A DNA stretch of 64,000 nt from Sulfurimonas sp. HSL-3221 (GTDB lineage Bacteria; Campylobacterota; Campylobacteria; Campylobacterales; Sulfurimonadaceae). A model generated the notes under the pieces. The model searched no databases. It had not been told where the DNA came from and was given only the letters and a program-made list of their open reading frames with translations. The stretch is taken from the NCBI RefSeq assembly GCF_021044585.1, contig NZ_CP087998.1, forward strand, positions 372,001-436,000, in the 5' to 3' direction. The translations under genes and the position numbers were made by a program. Below, piece by piece: positions 1-8,992 of this stretch. How positions within the stretch are numbered: position 1 is the first letter of the stretch; each line of letters begins with the position of its first letter.

Positions 1-631
1 TAAGCTCCAGGGCTTCGTCCGTCGTGAGGGGGTTGGGACGCAGCGGCAGGGCCGGATTGTGGTGATAAAAATTGATGGGAACGGAGACCGGGTTCAGTTT
101 CTGCAGGGAGGTGAGCATACTAATGCGGTCCTCCTGGCTCTCGCCCAAGCCGAAGATCCCGCCGGAGATCAGCTTGAGACCGACGGCATTGACGTTTTCG
201 CAGGTCTCGAACCGTTCGTCCCAGGGGTGGGTGGTGCAGATCTGCGGGTAGAACTCCCGGGAGGTCTCGAGGTTGTGGTTGTAGGCTTTGATGCCGGATC
301 GTTTGAGGGTTTCGAGCTGGGAAACGGAGGCGGTACCGTTGCAGGCGATCAGTCGCAGCCCAGGGACCTCAGCGTTGACGGATTCGGCGACTTCGCAGAC
401 GAAATCGAGGGTACGTTCGTCAAGCCCTTTGTGCGCCGTGACCAGGCAGAAGCCAAGGGCACCGGAGGCTTTGGCTGCACGGGCCTCTTCGATGATGTCT
501 GTGACGGGCTTTTGCTTGTAGCGGGCAATATCGGCCTTATAGCGTACACTCTGCGAGCAGAACTTGCAGTCTTCGCTGCAGGTGCCGCTGTTGATGTTGC
601 TGATGGCGCACAGAAAAACCTTCTCGGTCAT
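1..631 (-). CDS. bioB: Biotin synthase, N-terminal part (runs off left edge)
   Basis: Radical SAM enzyme that inserts sulfur into dethiobiotin, the last step of biotin synthesis. About the first 210 residues are in the window and the C-terminus lies outside. The cluster motif CX3CX2C is at Cys18, Cys22 and Cys25, followed by the BioB-typical SVRYKADI. The strand YNHNLETS and the region GGIFGLGES are also classic BioB. The start is compact and lacks the longer N-terminus of the E. coli enzyme. The ATG overlaps the stop of the upstream phosphoesterase gene by four bases (ATGA at 628-631), so the two are probably translationally coupled and belong to one operon with topA. Confidence 0.95.
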   Translation of the reverse strand, partial: MTEKVFLCAISNINSGTCSEDCKFCSQSVRYKADIARYKQKPVTDIIEEARAAKASGALGFCLVTAHKGLDERTLDFVCEVAESVNAEVPGLRLIACNGTASVSQLETLKRSGIKAYNHNLETSREFYPQICTTHPWDERFETCENVNAVGLKLISGGIFGLGESQEDRISMLTSLQKLNPVSVPINFYHHNPALPLRPNPLTTDEALEL

Positions 632-1149
632 GCCGATTCCCTCTCGAAACTGAAGTGTCTGGCGTGGAAGGCTTCCTCTTCCAGCGGCCGGCTGTACTGG
701 GTGACGCCAAACGTGTCATCCGTGATCTCAAGCATAGCACATTCCGAGACCGGTTTGGAGCGCGCGCATGCCTCGCCGGGATTGAGGTAGAGCGTCCCGT
801 TTTTAAAATCGCACTCGAAGGTGTGGGTATGGCCGAAGAGCACGATCTGGGCGTCGGGTGCCATATAAAACGGCAGGTGCATCAGTTTGAATTTCGTTTT
901 TGCCAGTTTGAAGTAGTGGGGCTCCTGCACCAGGCTGTAGCGGTTATGGACCGCCGCGAGATGGGGGTCGTTGTTGCCGTAGACGGCAACGTAGCGTTTG
1001 CCGCAGGTTTTCAGCTGTTGGAGCATCTCCTCTTTGACGATGTCGCCGCAGTGGATCAGAAACTCGGCCCCCTCGGCCAGCAGGTGGTCGATCACCTGCT
1101 GGGAGTAGTCCACTTTTTTATGGGTATCGGAGAGCAGCCCGATTTTCAC
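628..1149 (-). CDS. YfcE/MJ0936-type metallophosphoesterase
   Basis: Small calcineurin-like phosphoesterase of 173 residues. The metal ligands expected for the family are present: Asp8 and His10 in SDTH, Asp36 in HCGD, Asn60 in GNND, His91, and His107/His109 in GHTH. Members of this group hydrolyse phosphodiesters or phosphomonoesters in vitro, and the physiological substrate is usually unknown. The start overlaps the topA stop and the stop overlaps the bioB start, each by four bases (ATGA). This points to a topA-phosphoesterase-bioB transcript. No signal peptide is seen, so it should be cytoplasmic. Confidence 0.88.
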   Translation of the reverse strand: MKIGLLSDTHKKVDYSQQVIDHLLAEGAEFLIHCGDIVKEEMLQQLKTCGKRYVAVYGNNDPHLAAVHNRYSLVQEPHYFKLAKTKFKLMHLPFYMAPDAQIVLFGHTHTFECDFKNGTLYLNPGEACARSKPVSECAMLEITDDTFGVTQYSRPLEEEAFHARHFSFERESA

Positions 1150-3371
1150 GCCTCTTCCTCAATCGGGGTGCGGTGCTTGCACTTGACGCACTCATAGACC
1201 TCTTTGCCGCGGTAGGTGCGGCGTGCGAGGACGCCGTCGCATCCCTCCTGGTCGCACTTCTTGTCGGTGGGCTCGAACTTCGAGATGAACTTGCATTTGG
1301 GGTAGTTCTCGCATCCCCAGAAGGCGCCGCGGCGCGACTGGCGGAAGAGTAGCTTGCCCCCGCAGTCCGGACAGGGGACCGCCGCCTCTGTCGGGGCTTC
1401 GAGGGGACGGGTGTTTTTGCATTTCGGGTAGGCGCTGCAGGCCAGGAATTTCCCGTTGCGGCCGCTTTTGATGACCATCGGGCTGCCGCACTTGTCGCAC
1501 ACCTCGTCGGTCGTTTCCGGTTCGACGGCGGGTTGCGCCTCGCTCCCCTCTTCGGCAACCTGTTCGGTGTATTTGCACTTGGGGAAACCGCTGCAGGCGA
1601 TGAATTTGCCGTAGCGGCCCGAGCGCATCAGCAGCTCCGATCCGCACTCGGGGCAGTTGCGGCCGATCGGCTCGGCCATCTTGAGACTCTTGATCTCTGT
1701 TTTCCCTTTGGTGATCTCCTCCATGAACGGGAAGTAGAAGTCAATAAGAACGCTCTGCCAGTCGTGGTGTTCGTCGGCGATCTTGTCGAGGATCTCCTCC
1801 ATATTGGCGGTGAAGTTCGCATCGACGATCTCCGGGAAGTGCTTCTCGAGCAGTTCGGTGACGGTAAAGGCGACTTCCGTCGGGACGATCTGGCGTTTTT
1901 CGATGTTGATATAGCTGCGGGCCTGCAGCGTCGAGATCGTCGGTGCGTACGTTGACGGGCGGCCGATCCCTTCGGCTTCGAGTTTCTTGATCAGGCTCGC
2001 CTCGGAGTAGCGTGACGGCGGCTCGGTAAAGTGCTGGGTCGGCGCGATCGACTCGAGCGCGATGCTCTGTCCCTCTTCGAGGGTCGGGAGCAGTTTGTCC
2101 TTGTCGTCGGTGCCGAGGACTTTATAAAAACCGTCAAAGAGGAGTTTGCGTCCCGTCGCCCGGTACTCGGCGCTTTCGCTTTTGAAGGTGATGGACTGCT
2201 GTTCGAAAACGGCGTCGGTCATCTGGCAGGCGAGGAAGCGGGTATAGATGAGGCGGTAGAGCTTCAGCTCGTCGGGTTTGAGGTACTGCGCGGCGACCTG
2301 CGGCGTGAAGTCAAGCATGGTCGGGCGGATCGCTTCGTGGGCTTCCTGGGCACCCTTGGCCTTCTTGCCGTAGGCTTTTGGGCTTTTGGGCAGGTACTTT
2401 TCGCCGTAGGTATTGGTGATGGTGTCGCGGGCCGCCTCGACGGCCTCTTTGGCCATATTGAGGGAGTCCGTACGCATGTAGGTGATGACCCCGGAGGTGC
2501 CGGTGGGCGTCTTCACCCCTTCATAGAGAGTCTGGGCCAGCATCATCGTTTTCTTCGGCGAGAATCCGAGCTTGCTCGACGCCGTTTGCTGCAGGGTCGA
2601 GGTCATGAACGGCGGCGGAGTGGAAGTCTTGCGCTGCTTGGTCTCGATCGCATTGACGCTGAAGGCTTCGCCGCGGATGCGCTCGGTCATCGCCTCGGCC
2701 ATTGCCTGGTTCTTGATGGCGAGCTTGTCGAGTTTTTCACCCTCGTAGCTGTAGAGGTTCGCGTCGATGCCCGGGGCGAAGACGGTATCGATGGTCCAGT
2801 ACTCTTCGGGCGTGAAGGCTTTGATCTCCCGTTCGCGGTCGACGATGATCTTGAGCGTCGAGGACTGGACGCGGCCGCCGGAGAGCCCTTTTTGGATCTT
2901 GGAGCTCAGCAGCGGGGAGAGTTTATAACCGACGATGCGGTCGAGCAGGCGGCGGGTCTGCTGGGCGTTGACGCGGTCCATGTCGATCTCCCGGGCCGTC
3001 TCCAGCGCGTGGGCGATGGCGGTTTTGGTGATCTCGTGGAAGACGATGCGCGGCAGGGACGCCGGATCTTTTTTGATCGCATGGGCAATGTGCCATCCGA
3101 TCGCTTCTCCTTCGCGGTCCTCATCGGTCGCGATATAGATTTCATCCGCTTTTTTTGCCAGCTCCTGGATCTGTTTGACGGTGGGCGCATTCTCCTTGGA
3201 AACGCTGTATTCGGGGGTGAGCGTACGTGCTTCCTCGTCGACTTTGATGCCGAAACGGCTCTTGGGGAGATCACGGATATGCCCCTTGGAAGCGATGACT
3301 TCGTACCCTTTTCCGAGGAAGTTCTTGATGGTTCTTGCCTTGGCCGGGGACTCTACGATAATCAGTTTCAA
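1146..3371 (-). CDS. topA: DNA topoisomerase I (type IA)
   Basis: Relaxes negatively supercoiled DNA. The Toprim domain is at the N-terminus (IIVESPAKA near residue 3, DEDREGEA near residue 83). The active-site tyrosine is Tyr298 in TYMRTDS. Four C-terminal Cys4 zinc-ribbon modules follow (CPECG, CDKCG, CPDCG, CDQEGC). I chose the TTG at 3371, giving 741 residues, because MKLIIVESPAKA is the family's normal N-terminus and an AGGA lies six bases upstream. An in-frame ATG at 3413 would add 14 residues of unlikely sequence. Divergent from the membrane protein gene at 3554. Confidence 0.96.
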   Translation of the reverse strand: MKLIIVESPAKARTIKNFLGKGYEVIASKGHIRDLPKSRFGIKVDEEARTLTPEYSVSKENAPTVKQIQELAKKADEIYIATDEDREGEAIGWHIAHAIKKDPASLPRIVFHEITKTAIAHALETAREIDMDRVNAQQTRRLLDRIVGYKLSPLLSSKIQKGLSGGRVQSSTLKIIVDREREIKAFTPEEYWTIDTVFAPGIDANLYSYEGEKLDKLAIKNQAMAEAMTERIRGEAFSVNAIETKQRKTSTPPPFMTSTLQQTASSKLGFSPKKTMMLAQTLYEGVKTPTGTSGVITYMRTDSLNMAKEAVEAARDTITNTYGEKYLPKSPKAYGKKAKGAQEAHEAIRPTMLDFTPQVAAQYLKPDELKLYRLIYTRFLACQMTDAVFEQQSITFKSESAEYRATGRKLLFDGFYKVLGTDDKDKLLPTLEEGQSIALESIAPTQHFTEPPSRYSEASLIKKLEAEGIGRPSTYAPTISTLQARSYINIEKRQIVPTEVAFTVTELLEKHFPEIVDANFTANMEEILDKIADEHHDWQSVLIDFYFPFMEEITKGKTEIKSLKMAEPIGRNCPECGSELLMRSGRYGKFIACSGFPKCKYTEQVAEEGSEAQPAVEPETTDEVCDKCGSPMVIKSGRNGKFLACSAYPKCKNTRPLEAPTEAAVPCPDCGGKLLFRQSRRGAFWGCENYPKCKFISKFEPTDKKCDQEGCDGVLARRTYRGKEVYECVKCKHRTPIEEEA

Positions 3372-3521
3372 TGAGTTTCCTATATATATAGTATTGGCGA
3401 TTTGAGTTCGCAAGTGTAGCGAAAAAAGTTTTAACGCCGCGAAGCCGGATGGCGAGATTAAGGCAGAGACAAGTTTGCCGCCGCCCGAAAACGGTGCAGG
3501 GCTTTGAGGGGCACGGTTCTG

Positions 3522-3527
3522 TATAAT
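3522..3527 (+). promoter_or_regulatory. Putative -10 box for the 3554 gene
   Basis: A perfect TATAAT lies 26 bases before the ATG at 3554. A strong ribosome binding site (GAGGGAGGAA) sits between the two. No convincing -35 is visible, which is common for the vegetative sigma factor in Campylobacterota. Confidence 0.6.
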
Positions 3528-3553
3528 GGTCCGACGTCAAGAGGGAGGAAACG

Positions 3554-4381
3554 ATGGAAACGACAGAAAAGCGCCTTATGGATGAGGCCCGGCACGAACC
3601 GGTGAAGAATGTATTTCGTCTCGGGTGGGAGTTTATCATTGTAAACCGCACCCTGGCACTGATGACAGTGGCCGCTTTTGTGCTGCTGACGCTGCTGGAG
3701 CTGGTCCCGATCGTCGGTCTGGCGGCCTCGGTGGCCGTCGGGGTTTTTGCCCAGTCCGTGCAGATCTATGTCGGGCGAGCTTTCGCGGAGGCGGCCTCCA
3801 TCGACGCTTTCCTCTCCGAGGCTCGCCTGACGACGCTGAGCACCTTCCTGACCCGTTACCAGGCGCCGGCTTTCGGTGCATGGCTCGGATGGTTCGTCAT
3901 CAGCATGGGTGCGTTCATCGTCTGGATGACCCTGGCACTCTCTGCGGGGTTTGATCCCGCGATGCTGGAAGAGACGATAGCGGATGAGGCCCAGCTGATG
4001 GCATTGATCGAGGCGATGGGGCTGAGCCTGCTGCCGGTGTTGCTCATCGGGATGCTGATCATCTATGTCTATCCCATCGCCCAGGGGCGGGTCATCCTCT
4101 CCGATACCTTCGGTGATGCCTTCAAGGCGGTCTTTTCGGTCTTTCTTCCCTCCGTCTGGAAAGCAGCGGCGGCGGGGGAGTATTTCCGTTTTCTCTTCGT
4201 GTTCGGATTGGCGCTTTTGGGAATAGGCATGCTCGTGGGAATGGCGATGATGCTTCTGTTCTTTATCCCTCTTCTCGGCCCGATCCTGTTTGCACTGTTG
4301 ACGGCCGGACTCTTTTACGTGATGTTCCTGGTAATGGCGATTGCGAGCGTTTTGGCACGTTCGATGGTCGAAGCGTTTTAG
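3554..4381 (+). CDS. Multi-pass inner membrane protein, unknown function
   Basis: A 275-residue hydrophobic protein with about five or six predicted membrane segments: roughly residues 33-60, 108-133, 152-175, 208-235 and 238-270. The N-terminal 30 residues are charged and cytoplasmic. I do not recognise a family with confidence. The layout, with a short amphipathic stretch before each helix pair, recalls the broad class of uncharacterised integral membrane proteins often called hypothetical in Sulfurimonas genomes. It has its own TATAAT and a strong ribosome binding site. Its TAG stop overlaps the convergent gene's stop by a few bases, so the two genes meet tail to tail. Confidence 0.75.
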   Translation: METTEKRLMDEARHEPVKNVFRLGWEFIIVNRTLALMTVAAFVLLTLLELVPIVGLAASVAVGVFAQSVQIYVGRAFAEAASIDAFLSEARLTTLSTFLTRYQAPAFGAWLGWFVISMGAFIVWMTLALSAGFDPAMLEETIADEAQLMALIEAMGLSLLPVLLIGMLIIYVYPIAQGRVILSDTFGDAFKAVFSVFLPSVWKAAAAGEYFRFLFVFGLALLGIGMLVGMAMMLLFFIPLLGPILFALLTAGLFYVMFLVMAIASVLARSMVEAF

Positions 4382-5454
4382 AAACTGCAGCCTCGGTAGG
4401 CGTATTTCTCCGTCGCTTCGCGCACGGCCGCGGCGACCAGCTTCACTTCATCGACGGAGAGCTTGTGGTGGCAGGGGAGCTGCAGCAGCGCCTTGTAAAA
4501 ATCCTCCGTGATAGGTAATCGAACCCCCTCATCTTTGAAAGCGGTCGTTTTGTAAAGCGGTTTGCAGCAGACGGTCGCTTCAATCCCTTCCCCTCTTATG
4601 CTGCTATAGATATCCTCTTTAGGACAGTAGAGCTGCGGGGTCAGCAGGATGGGGTAGCTTGCGGGCGCGTCGTCGGGGGTACGCTTCATGCAGTCAAAGA
4701 GAGTGGATCGCAGATGCTCGTCCAGAAGAGCGCTGTTTTCGCGGCGGCGTTCGCAGGCAGCCTCCAGGTGCTGCAACTGCTCCAGGGCCACGGTGGCGGC
4801 GAGAAGGTCCAGCGTGCAGTCGGCCCCCCGGAGGGGAAGGTCGTAGTTCCAGAGAGTGCCCGGCTGCCGGCCGCCCCGGCGAAAAAGGCGGGCATTTTGC
4901 GCGGTCGCATCGTCGTCGGTGAGCAGAAAGCCTGTAGAGCTGACGCCGTCGGGCATGAGGGGCGCGAGGGTCCAGACGGCGGAGCCGGAGGGCTTCATCG
5001 GGAGCAGGGAACCGGTAGCGTCCTCGAGCAGTGTCCGTGTGGTCGGAATCTCAAGAGAGGTCGAACGGATGCCCCCGAAGTGCGCGAAGAGCACGGCGTC
5101 TGTTTCCGTACCGACCGCCTTTTCGACGGCGGCAGCCATCAGGACGCCGTCAAGACCGATATCGGCGTAGCGCGTGCGGACACCGCTGCGGCAGAGCGCG
5201 CCGGAGCGGTGGGGCGGGGCCATGGCGTCGGTGATGATCGTCGCTTCTTTGAGGGGTGCGAGGAGCGCTTCCAATGCGGAGGAGGGGGTGTCGAAAGCAA
5301 TGGCGTGGGCGCAGCCGTGGTAGGCCGCGACGGCGCTCTCCAGCCGGTCGGGTGCGTCAGGGTCGAGTGCGAAGGTACGCGTCGCGAGGGCGTCACGTTC
5401 CCTGGCCCGGGCCGAGAAGGGGATGGGGGCTGATGTGCCGCCGGAGGCGCTCAT
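4378..5454 (-). CDS. PseC/DegT-like aminotransferase homologue lacking the PLP lysine
   Basis: A 358-residue protein of the DegT/DnrJ/EryC1 fold, closest by eye to PseC (the UDP-4-amino-sugar transaminase of pseudaminic acid synthesis). The C-terminal EDFYKALLQLPCHHKLS matches the PseC tail, and HAIAFDTPSSAL matches the N-terminal nucleotide-sugar region. Asp146 in LEDATGSL fits the aspartate that contacts the PLP pyridine nitrogen. In the segment aligned to the Schiff-base motif (normally SFHxxKxITTxEGG) this protein has TLAPLMPDGVSSTG, so the catalytic lysine is Met167 and the conserved EGG is lost. It is therefore probably not a working aminotransferase. No other pse genes are nearby. Its ATG overlaps the stop of the upstream two-TM protein by four bases. 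Confidence 0.75.
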   Translation of the reverse strand: MSASGGTSAPIPFSARARERDALATRTFALDPDAPDRLESAVAAYHGCAHAIAFDTPSSALEALLAPLKEATIITDAMAPPHRSGALCRSGVRTRYADIGLDGVLMAAAVEKAVGTETDAVLFAHFGGIRSTSLEIPTTRTLLEDATGSLLPMKPSGSAVWTLAPLMPDGVSSTGFLLTDDDATAQNARLFRRGGRQPGTLWNYDLPLRGADCTLDLLAATVALEQLQHLEAACERRRENSALLDEHLRSTLFDCMKRTPDDAPASYPILLTPQLYCPKEDIYSSIRGEGIEATVCCKPLYKTTAFKDEGVRLPITEDFYKALLQLPCHHKLSVDEVKLVAAAVREATEKYAYRGCSF

Positions 5455-5864
5455 TGTTTCGGCGACTCCATAGCATCATCGAGATCGGCGTAACGGGTCT
5501 CGTCCTTGGGTTCGGGCTCCGCTTCGATCACGAAATGGCTGTGTTGCACTCCCCTTTGCAGCGTCACCGAACGCGAAGAGCGTTTGCGAAGCAGGTAGCG
5601 TTCGGTGCGGTAACCGCCGAAAAAGAGCGCTCCGAGCAGGGCCAGGACGAAACTACCGATCGCCCAGGTTTTCGTATAGGCGCTCCACTCCCCCTGCCAG
5701 ACGGTTTCGATCAGCAGCAGGATGTCAAGTTCCCCCGTTACAATCATCAGCAGTCCGAGAAAAAAGAGATAGGGGGCAACGAGCAGGACAGTAAAAAGCA
5801 AAAAAGGGTTGACATAAACGGGGCTGTCCGCCATACGCGACCGTTCCAACTCCATTGCCGTCAT
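5451..5864 (-). CDS. Small two-helix membrane protein, unknown function
   Basis: A 137-residue protein with two predicted membrane helices (about residues 20-45 and 65-85), a basic stretch RTERYLLRKRSSR just after the second, and an acidic C-terminal tail of about 45 residues. By the positive-inside rule the tail should be cytoplasmic. I recognise no family. It is the first gene of a two-gene minus-strand unit, with the lysine-less PseC-like gene overlapping by ATGA at 5451-5454. The two products may work together. An in-frame second ATG ten codons in is also possible as a start. Confidence 0.65.
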   Translation of the reverse strand: MTAMELERSRMADSPVYVNPFLLFTVLLVAPYLFFLGLLMIVTGELDILLLIETVWQGEWSAYTKTWAIGSFVLALLGALFFGGYRTERYLLRKRSSRSVTLQRGVQHSHFVIEAEPEPKDETRYADLDDAMESPKQ

Positions 5865-5992
5865 TTGCGCTCCTTAATGCTGTAAATATATAATCATAAC
5901 ATAGCTGCCGTTGTCCAAACGCTTTTGACGATGCGGGGGAAATGGCGACAGACCATGCGCTATTCTTAAGCAGTTTCTAATGTATGAGGGGC

Positions 5993-5998
5993 TATAAT
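5993..5998 (+). promoter_or_regulatory. Putative -10 box for tRNA-Val
   Basis: TATAAT lies 18 bases upstream of the tRNA 5' end in an otherwise non-coding interval. No good -35 hexamer is seen. Confidence 0.6.
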
Positions 5999-6016
5999 TT
6001 CGGCCTCTTAACTGAT

Positions 6017-6092
6017 GGTCCCATAGCTCAGTTGGTAGAGCACCACCTTGACATGGTGGTGGTCACAGGTTCAAGTCCTGTTGGGGCCACCA
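6017..6092 (+). tRNA. tRNA-Val (GAC)
   Basis: A 76-base cloverleaf with encoded CCA. The acceptor stem pairs GGTCCCA with TGGGGCC, with one G-T pair. The anticodon loop TTGACAT gives GAC. The D-arm AGCTCAGTTGGTAGAGC and T-arm GGTTCAAGTCC are standard. It stands alone between a divergent protein gene and thrS. Confidence 0.97.
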
Positions 6093-6160
6093 TTCTTCCA
6101 AACAAAATTAAATCCCACTCTTTATCCGATCCTTTAACTAGTTTCCATAGGAAAATTCGC

Positions 6161-6166
6161 TAGAAT
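6161..6166 (+). promoter_or_regulatory. Putative -10 box for thrS
   Basis: TAGAAT (one mismatch to TATAAT) lies about 65 bases before the thrS ATG. The transcribed leader holds a small GGAC/GTCC stem at about 6181-6200. ThrRS autoregulates through its leader in E. coli. Whether this leader does the same cannot be judged from sequence alone. Confidence 0.45.
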
Positions 6167-6231
6167 CACGCCAATATTTTCGGACGTCTTCGGGTGTCCC
6201 GTGACAAAATGAATGTTAGGAACAGAGACTG

Positions 6232-8040
6232 ATGGATGCTATTGCACTCAAACACAACGACGATATCATTGATTTGCAAACCGCCGAAGCCCTCGGAATC
6301 AGCGGGGAAGAGATCGTACTGGACAACTCGGATGACGCCCTGGAAGTGCTGCGCCACTCAACGGCGCACCTGATGGCCCAGGCGATCAATTCGCTCTACA
6401 CCAATGCCAAGTTTTTCGTTGGTCCCGTTGTCAAAGACGGATTCTATTACGACTTCAAAGTCGACGAAGAGATCGGTGAAGCGGACCTGAAGAATATCGA
6501 GAAAGAGATGCTCAGACTGGCGAAGAAGAAGTATGACATCGAACGCTACGAGATCTCGATGGAAGAGGCGAAACACAAATTCGGGAACGACGAGCTGAAA
6601 CTCGATGTCCTGAAACGGATCCCGGAGACAAAAGTCTCCGTCTACAAGCAGGGCGATTTCGAGGACCTCTGCCGCGGTCCGCACCTGCCGAGCGTGCGCC
6701 ATATCCGTCACTTCAAACTGACGAAGATCGCCGGGGCCTACCGCGGCGGCGACAGCAAGAACGAGATGCTGACCCGTATCTACGGTGTCGCTTTCGCGGA
6801 CAAAGAGACCCTCAAAGCCTACCTCGACCGTATGGCGGAGGCGGAGAAGCGCGACCACCGCAAGATCGGCAACGAGATGAAACTCTTCACTTTCCGCGAA
6901 GAGGTCGGCGCGGGCTTCCCGATCTGGCTTCCGGCCGGCGGACGCCTGCGTTCCCGCCTGGAGGGGCTGCTCTTCAAGGCACATCGCAAGCGCGGGTACG
7001 AGCCGGTCCGCGGCCCGGAGATGCTGCGTTCGGATCTCTGGAAGACCTCCGGTCACTACCAGAACTACGGCGAGAACATGTATTTCACCAACATCGACGA
7101 GATCGAGTTTGGTGTCAAGCCGATGAACTGCGTCGGCCACATCAAAGCCTATGAACACGACTTGCACTCTTACCGCGACCTGCCGTTGAAGTACTTCGAG
7201 TACGGCGTCGTCCACCGTCACGAGATGACGGGGGCGCTTCACGGGCTCTTCCGTGTCCGGGAGTTCACGCAGGATGATGCGCACATTTTCTGTACGGCTG
7301 AGCAGATCGAGGAGCAGATCATCGAGATCGTCGATTTCATCGACAAGATCATGAAGACCTTCGGGTTTGAGTATCAGATGATGATCTCCACCAAGCCGGA
7401 GAAGGCCGTCGGCGACGACGCGATCTGGGAAACGGCGACCAATGCACTCAAAACGGCGATGGACCGCAACAGCCTCTCTTACGGGATCGACGAGGGGGGC
7501 GGCGCCTTCTACGGGCCGAAGATCGACATCAAGATCACCGATGCGATCGGCCGGGAATGGCAGTGCGGAACGGTCCAGCTCGACTTTAACCTGCCGGAGC
7601 GTTTCGAGCTCGAATACACCGGTGAAGGCAACGCCAAAGTGCAGCCGGTGATGATCCATCGTGCGATTTTAGGTTCATTTGAGCGATTTATTGGTATATT
7701 GACAGAGCATTACGCTGGGGAATTCCCGATGTTCGTTGCGCCGACGCAGGTCGCGATCATCCCGATCGCCGAAACGCACAACGCTTACGCGAAGGAGCTG
7801 TCGGACGCCCTGATGGACATCGGAGCCGATTCGGAGATCTTCGACAAGAACGAGAGCCTGAACAAACGGGTCCGTACGGCGGAAAAAGGACGGGTGCCTA
7901 TGATCATCGTTATCGGTGACGACGAGGTGGCCAACAAGAAAGTGGCGGTACGCGACCGCCGCGAACGGACGCAGTATGAGCTCTCAGAAACAGAGTTCAT
8001 GGGGCTGATCCAGAAAAAAATTAATGAGGTACATTTTTGA
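6232..8040 (+). CDS. thrS: Threonyl-tRNA synthetase (no TGS domain)
   Basis: Charges tRNA-Thr. At 602 residues it is about 40 shorter than the E. coli enzyme because the N-terminal TGS domain is missing. The editing domain is kept (HSTAH at 42-46 and the CRGPH motif). The class II core has the zinc-site cysteine in MNCVGH, motif 2 around [12 protein letters not shown], and motif 3 in [15 protein letters not shown]. An anticodon-binding domain occupies about the last 100 residues. The stop TGA overlaps the infC TTG start (TTGA at 8037-8040). The thrS-infC-rpmI-rplT order is widespread in bacteria. Confidence 0.97.
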   Translation: MDAIALKHNDDIIDLQTAEALGISGEEIVLDNSDDALEVLRHSTAHLMAQAINSLYTNAKFFVGPVVKDGFYYDFKVDEEIGEADLKNIEKEMLRLAKKKYDIERYEISMEEAKHKFGNDELKLDVLKRIPETKVSVYKQGDFEDLCRGPHLPSVRHIRHFKLTKIAGAYRGGDSKNEMLTRIYGVAFADKETLKAYLDRMAEAEKRDHRKIGNEMKLFTFREEVGAGFPIWLPAGGRLRSRLEGLLFKAHRKRGYEPVRGPEMLRSDLWKTSGHYQNYGENMYFTNIDEIEFGVKPMNCVGHIKAYEHDLHSYRDLPLKYFEYGVVHRHEMTGALHGLFRVREFTQDDAHIFCTAEQIEEQIIEIVDFIDKIMKTFGFEYQMMISTKPEKAVGDDAIWETATNALKTAMDRNSLSYGIDEGGGAFYGPKIDIKITDAIGREWQCGTVQLDFNLPERFELEYTGEGNAKVQPVMIHRAILGSFERFIGILTEHYAGEFPMFVAPTQVAIIPIAETHNAYAKELSDALMDIGADSEIFDKNESLNKRVRTAEKGRVPMIIVIGDDEVANKKVAVRDRRERTQYELSETEFMGLIQKKINEVHF

Positions 8041-8570
8041 GTAAAAAACAAGACCGCGTCATCATGAACGATGACATCCGAGCTCACGAGGTACGCTGTG
8101 TCGTAGACGGCGGAGAAGCACTGGGCATCGTCCCGACAGATGTCGCGATGGACAAAGCAAACGAGCTCGGACTCGATCTTGTTCTGATCTCCCCGACGGC
8201 AAAACCGCCGGTTGCGAAGATCATGGATTACGGCAAATTCAAGTACCAAGAAGAGAAGAAGAAAAAAGAGGCGAAGAAGAAGCAGGTCAAGATTGAGGTC
8301 AAGGAGATCAAGCTCTCCGTCAAGATCGCCGAGAACGACGTCGGCTACAAGGTCAAACACGCCCGCGAGTTCCTCGAAGAGGGCAAGCACGTCAAATTCC
8401 GCGTCTTCCTGCGCGGTCGTGAAATGGCCCACCCCGAAGCGGCCAAGGACGTTCTGCTGAAGGTGTGGCCGATGGTCGAGGATATCGGTGTCATGGACAA
8501 AGAACCGCGCCTGGAAGGGCGCTACTACAACATGCTCGTCCTGCCGAAAAAAGACGACAAGAAGAAATAA
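8037..8570 (+). CDS. infC: Translation initiation factor IF-3
   Basis: Binds the 30S subunit, prevents premature 50S joining and monitors start-codon selection. At 177 residues it has the usual two-domain IF-3 layout: an N-domain ([12 protein letters not shown]), a lysine-rich linker (about residues 65-85) and a C-domain ([11 protein letters not shown]). The start is TTG, overlapping the thrS stop. Rare start codons are typical of infC because IF-3 discriminates against them and so represses its own synthesis. The next in-frame ATG, nine codons in, would remove conserved residues. Confidence 0.95.
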   Translation: MSKKQDRVIMNDDIRAHEVRCVVDGGEALGIVPTDVAMDKANELGLDLVLISPTAKPPVAKIMDYGKFKYQEEKKKKEAKKKQVKIEVKEIKLSVKIAENDVGYKVKHAREFLEEGKHVKFRVFLRGREMAHPEAAKDVLLKVWPMVEDIGVMDKEPRLEGRYYNMLVLPKKDDKKK

Positions 8571-8639
8571 TCCTTCCCCCGCCGCCGGCAGCCGCCGGCA
8601 TCTTCCAGACACTCTATTCCAATTTAACGTTTTTTACGC

Positions 8640-8645
8640 TATAAT
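8640..8645 (+). promoter_or_regulatory. Putative -10 box upstream of rpmI
   Basis: TATAAT sits 58 bases before the rpmI ATG, in the gap after infC. It suggests rpmI-rplT can be transcribed independently of thrS-infC. The -35 region is not convincing. Confidence 0.55.
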
Positions 8646-8702
8646 CGCGTCCTCATTTTATACCTGCAGGTGTAAATGTCGAGATTACAGAAAGGATGCA
8701 CG

Positions 8703-8894
8703 ATGCCAAAGATGAAATCGGTCAAGGGCGCTGTCAAGCGTTTCAAGGTCAAGAAAAGCGGCAAAGTCAAACGCGGTACAGCGTTTCGCAGCCACATCCT
8801 GACAAAACAGGATGCCGGTACACGCCGTAAGCAGAACACGCCGAAGTATCTGACAAATACAGATGCCAAAGCCGTCAAAGAAATGATCGCGTAA
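8703..8894 (+). CDS. rpmI: 50S ribosomal protein L35
   Basis: A small basic ribosomal protein of 63 residues, starting [16 protein letters not shown], which matches the family N-terminus. The ATG at 8703 is preceded by AGAAAGGA, a good ribosome binding site. An upstream in-frame start would add nine residues not found in L35. It lies between infC and rplT as in most bacteria. Confidence 0.96.
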   Translation: MPKMKSVKGAVKRFKVKKSGKVKRGTAFRSHILTKQDAGTRRKQNTPKYLTNTDAKAVKEMIA

Positions 8895-8992
8895 GCGATC
8901 CAACAGATAACTCTCCAGCTCAGGCTGGGCAAGTCCGCACAGCGGCACCCGGAACAGTGAAACAGATGAACGGGTAAAGAAAGGAAAAGAAT

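Noticed and set aside
2031-3374. Long plus-strand open frame of 447 codons opposite topA
   Set aside because: Lies wholly inside topA on the other strand, has no ribosome binding site and no recognisable domain. High GC produces such shadows.
6358-7659. Antisense open frame of 433 codons in thrS
   Set aside because: thrS is unambiguous, and the antisense translation has no family resemblance.
8581-8600. Direct repeat of GCCGCCGGCA
   Set aside because: Two adjacent copies in the GC-rich tail after infC. Too short to call a repeat element.
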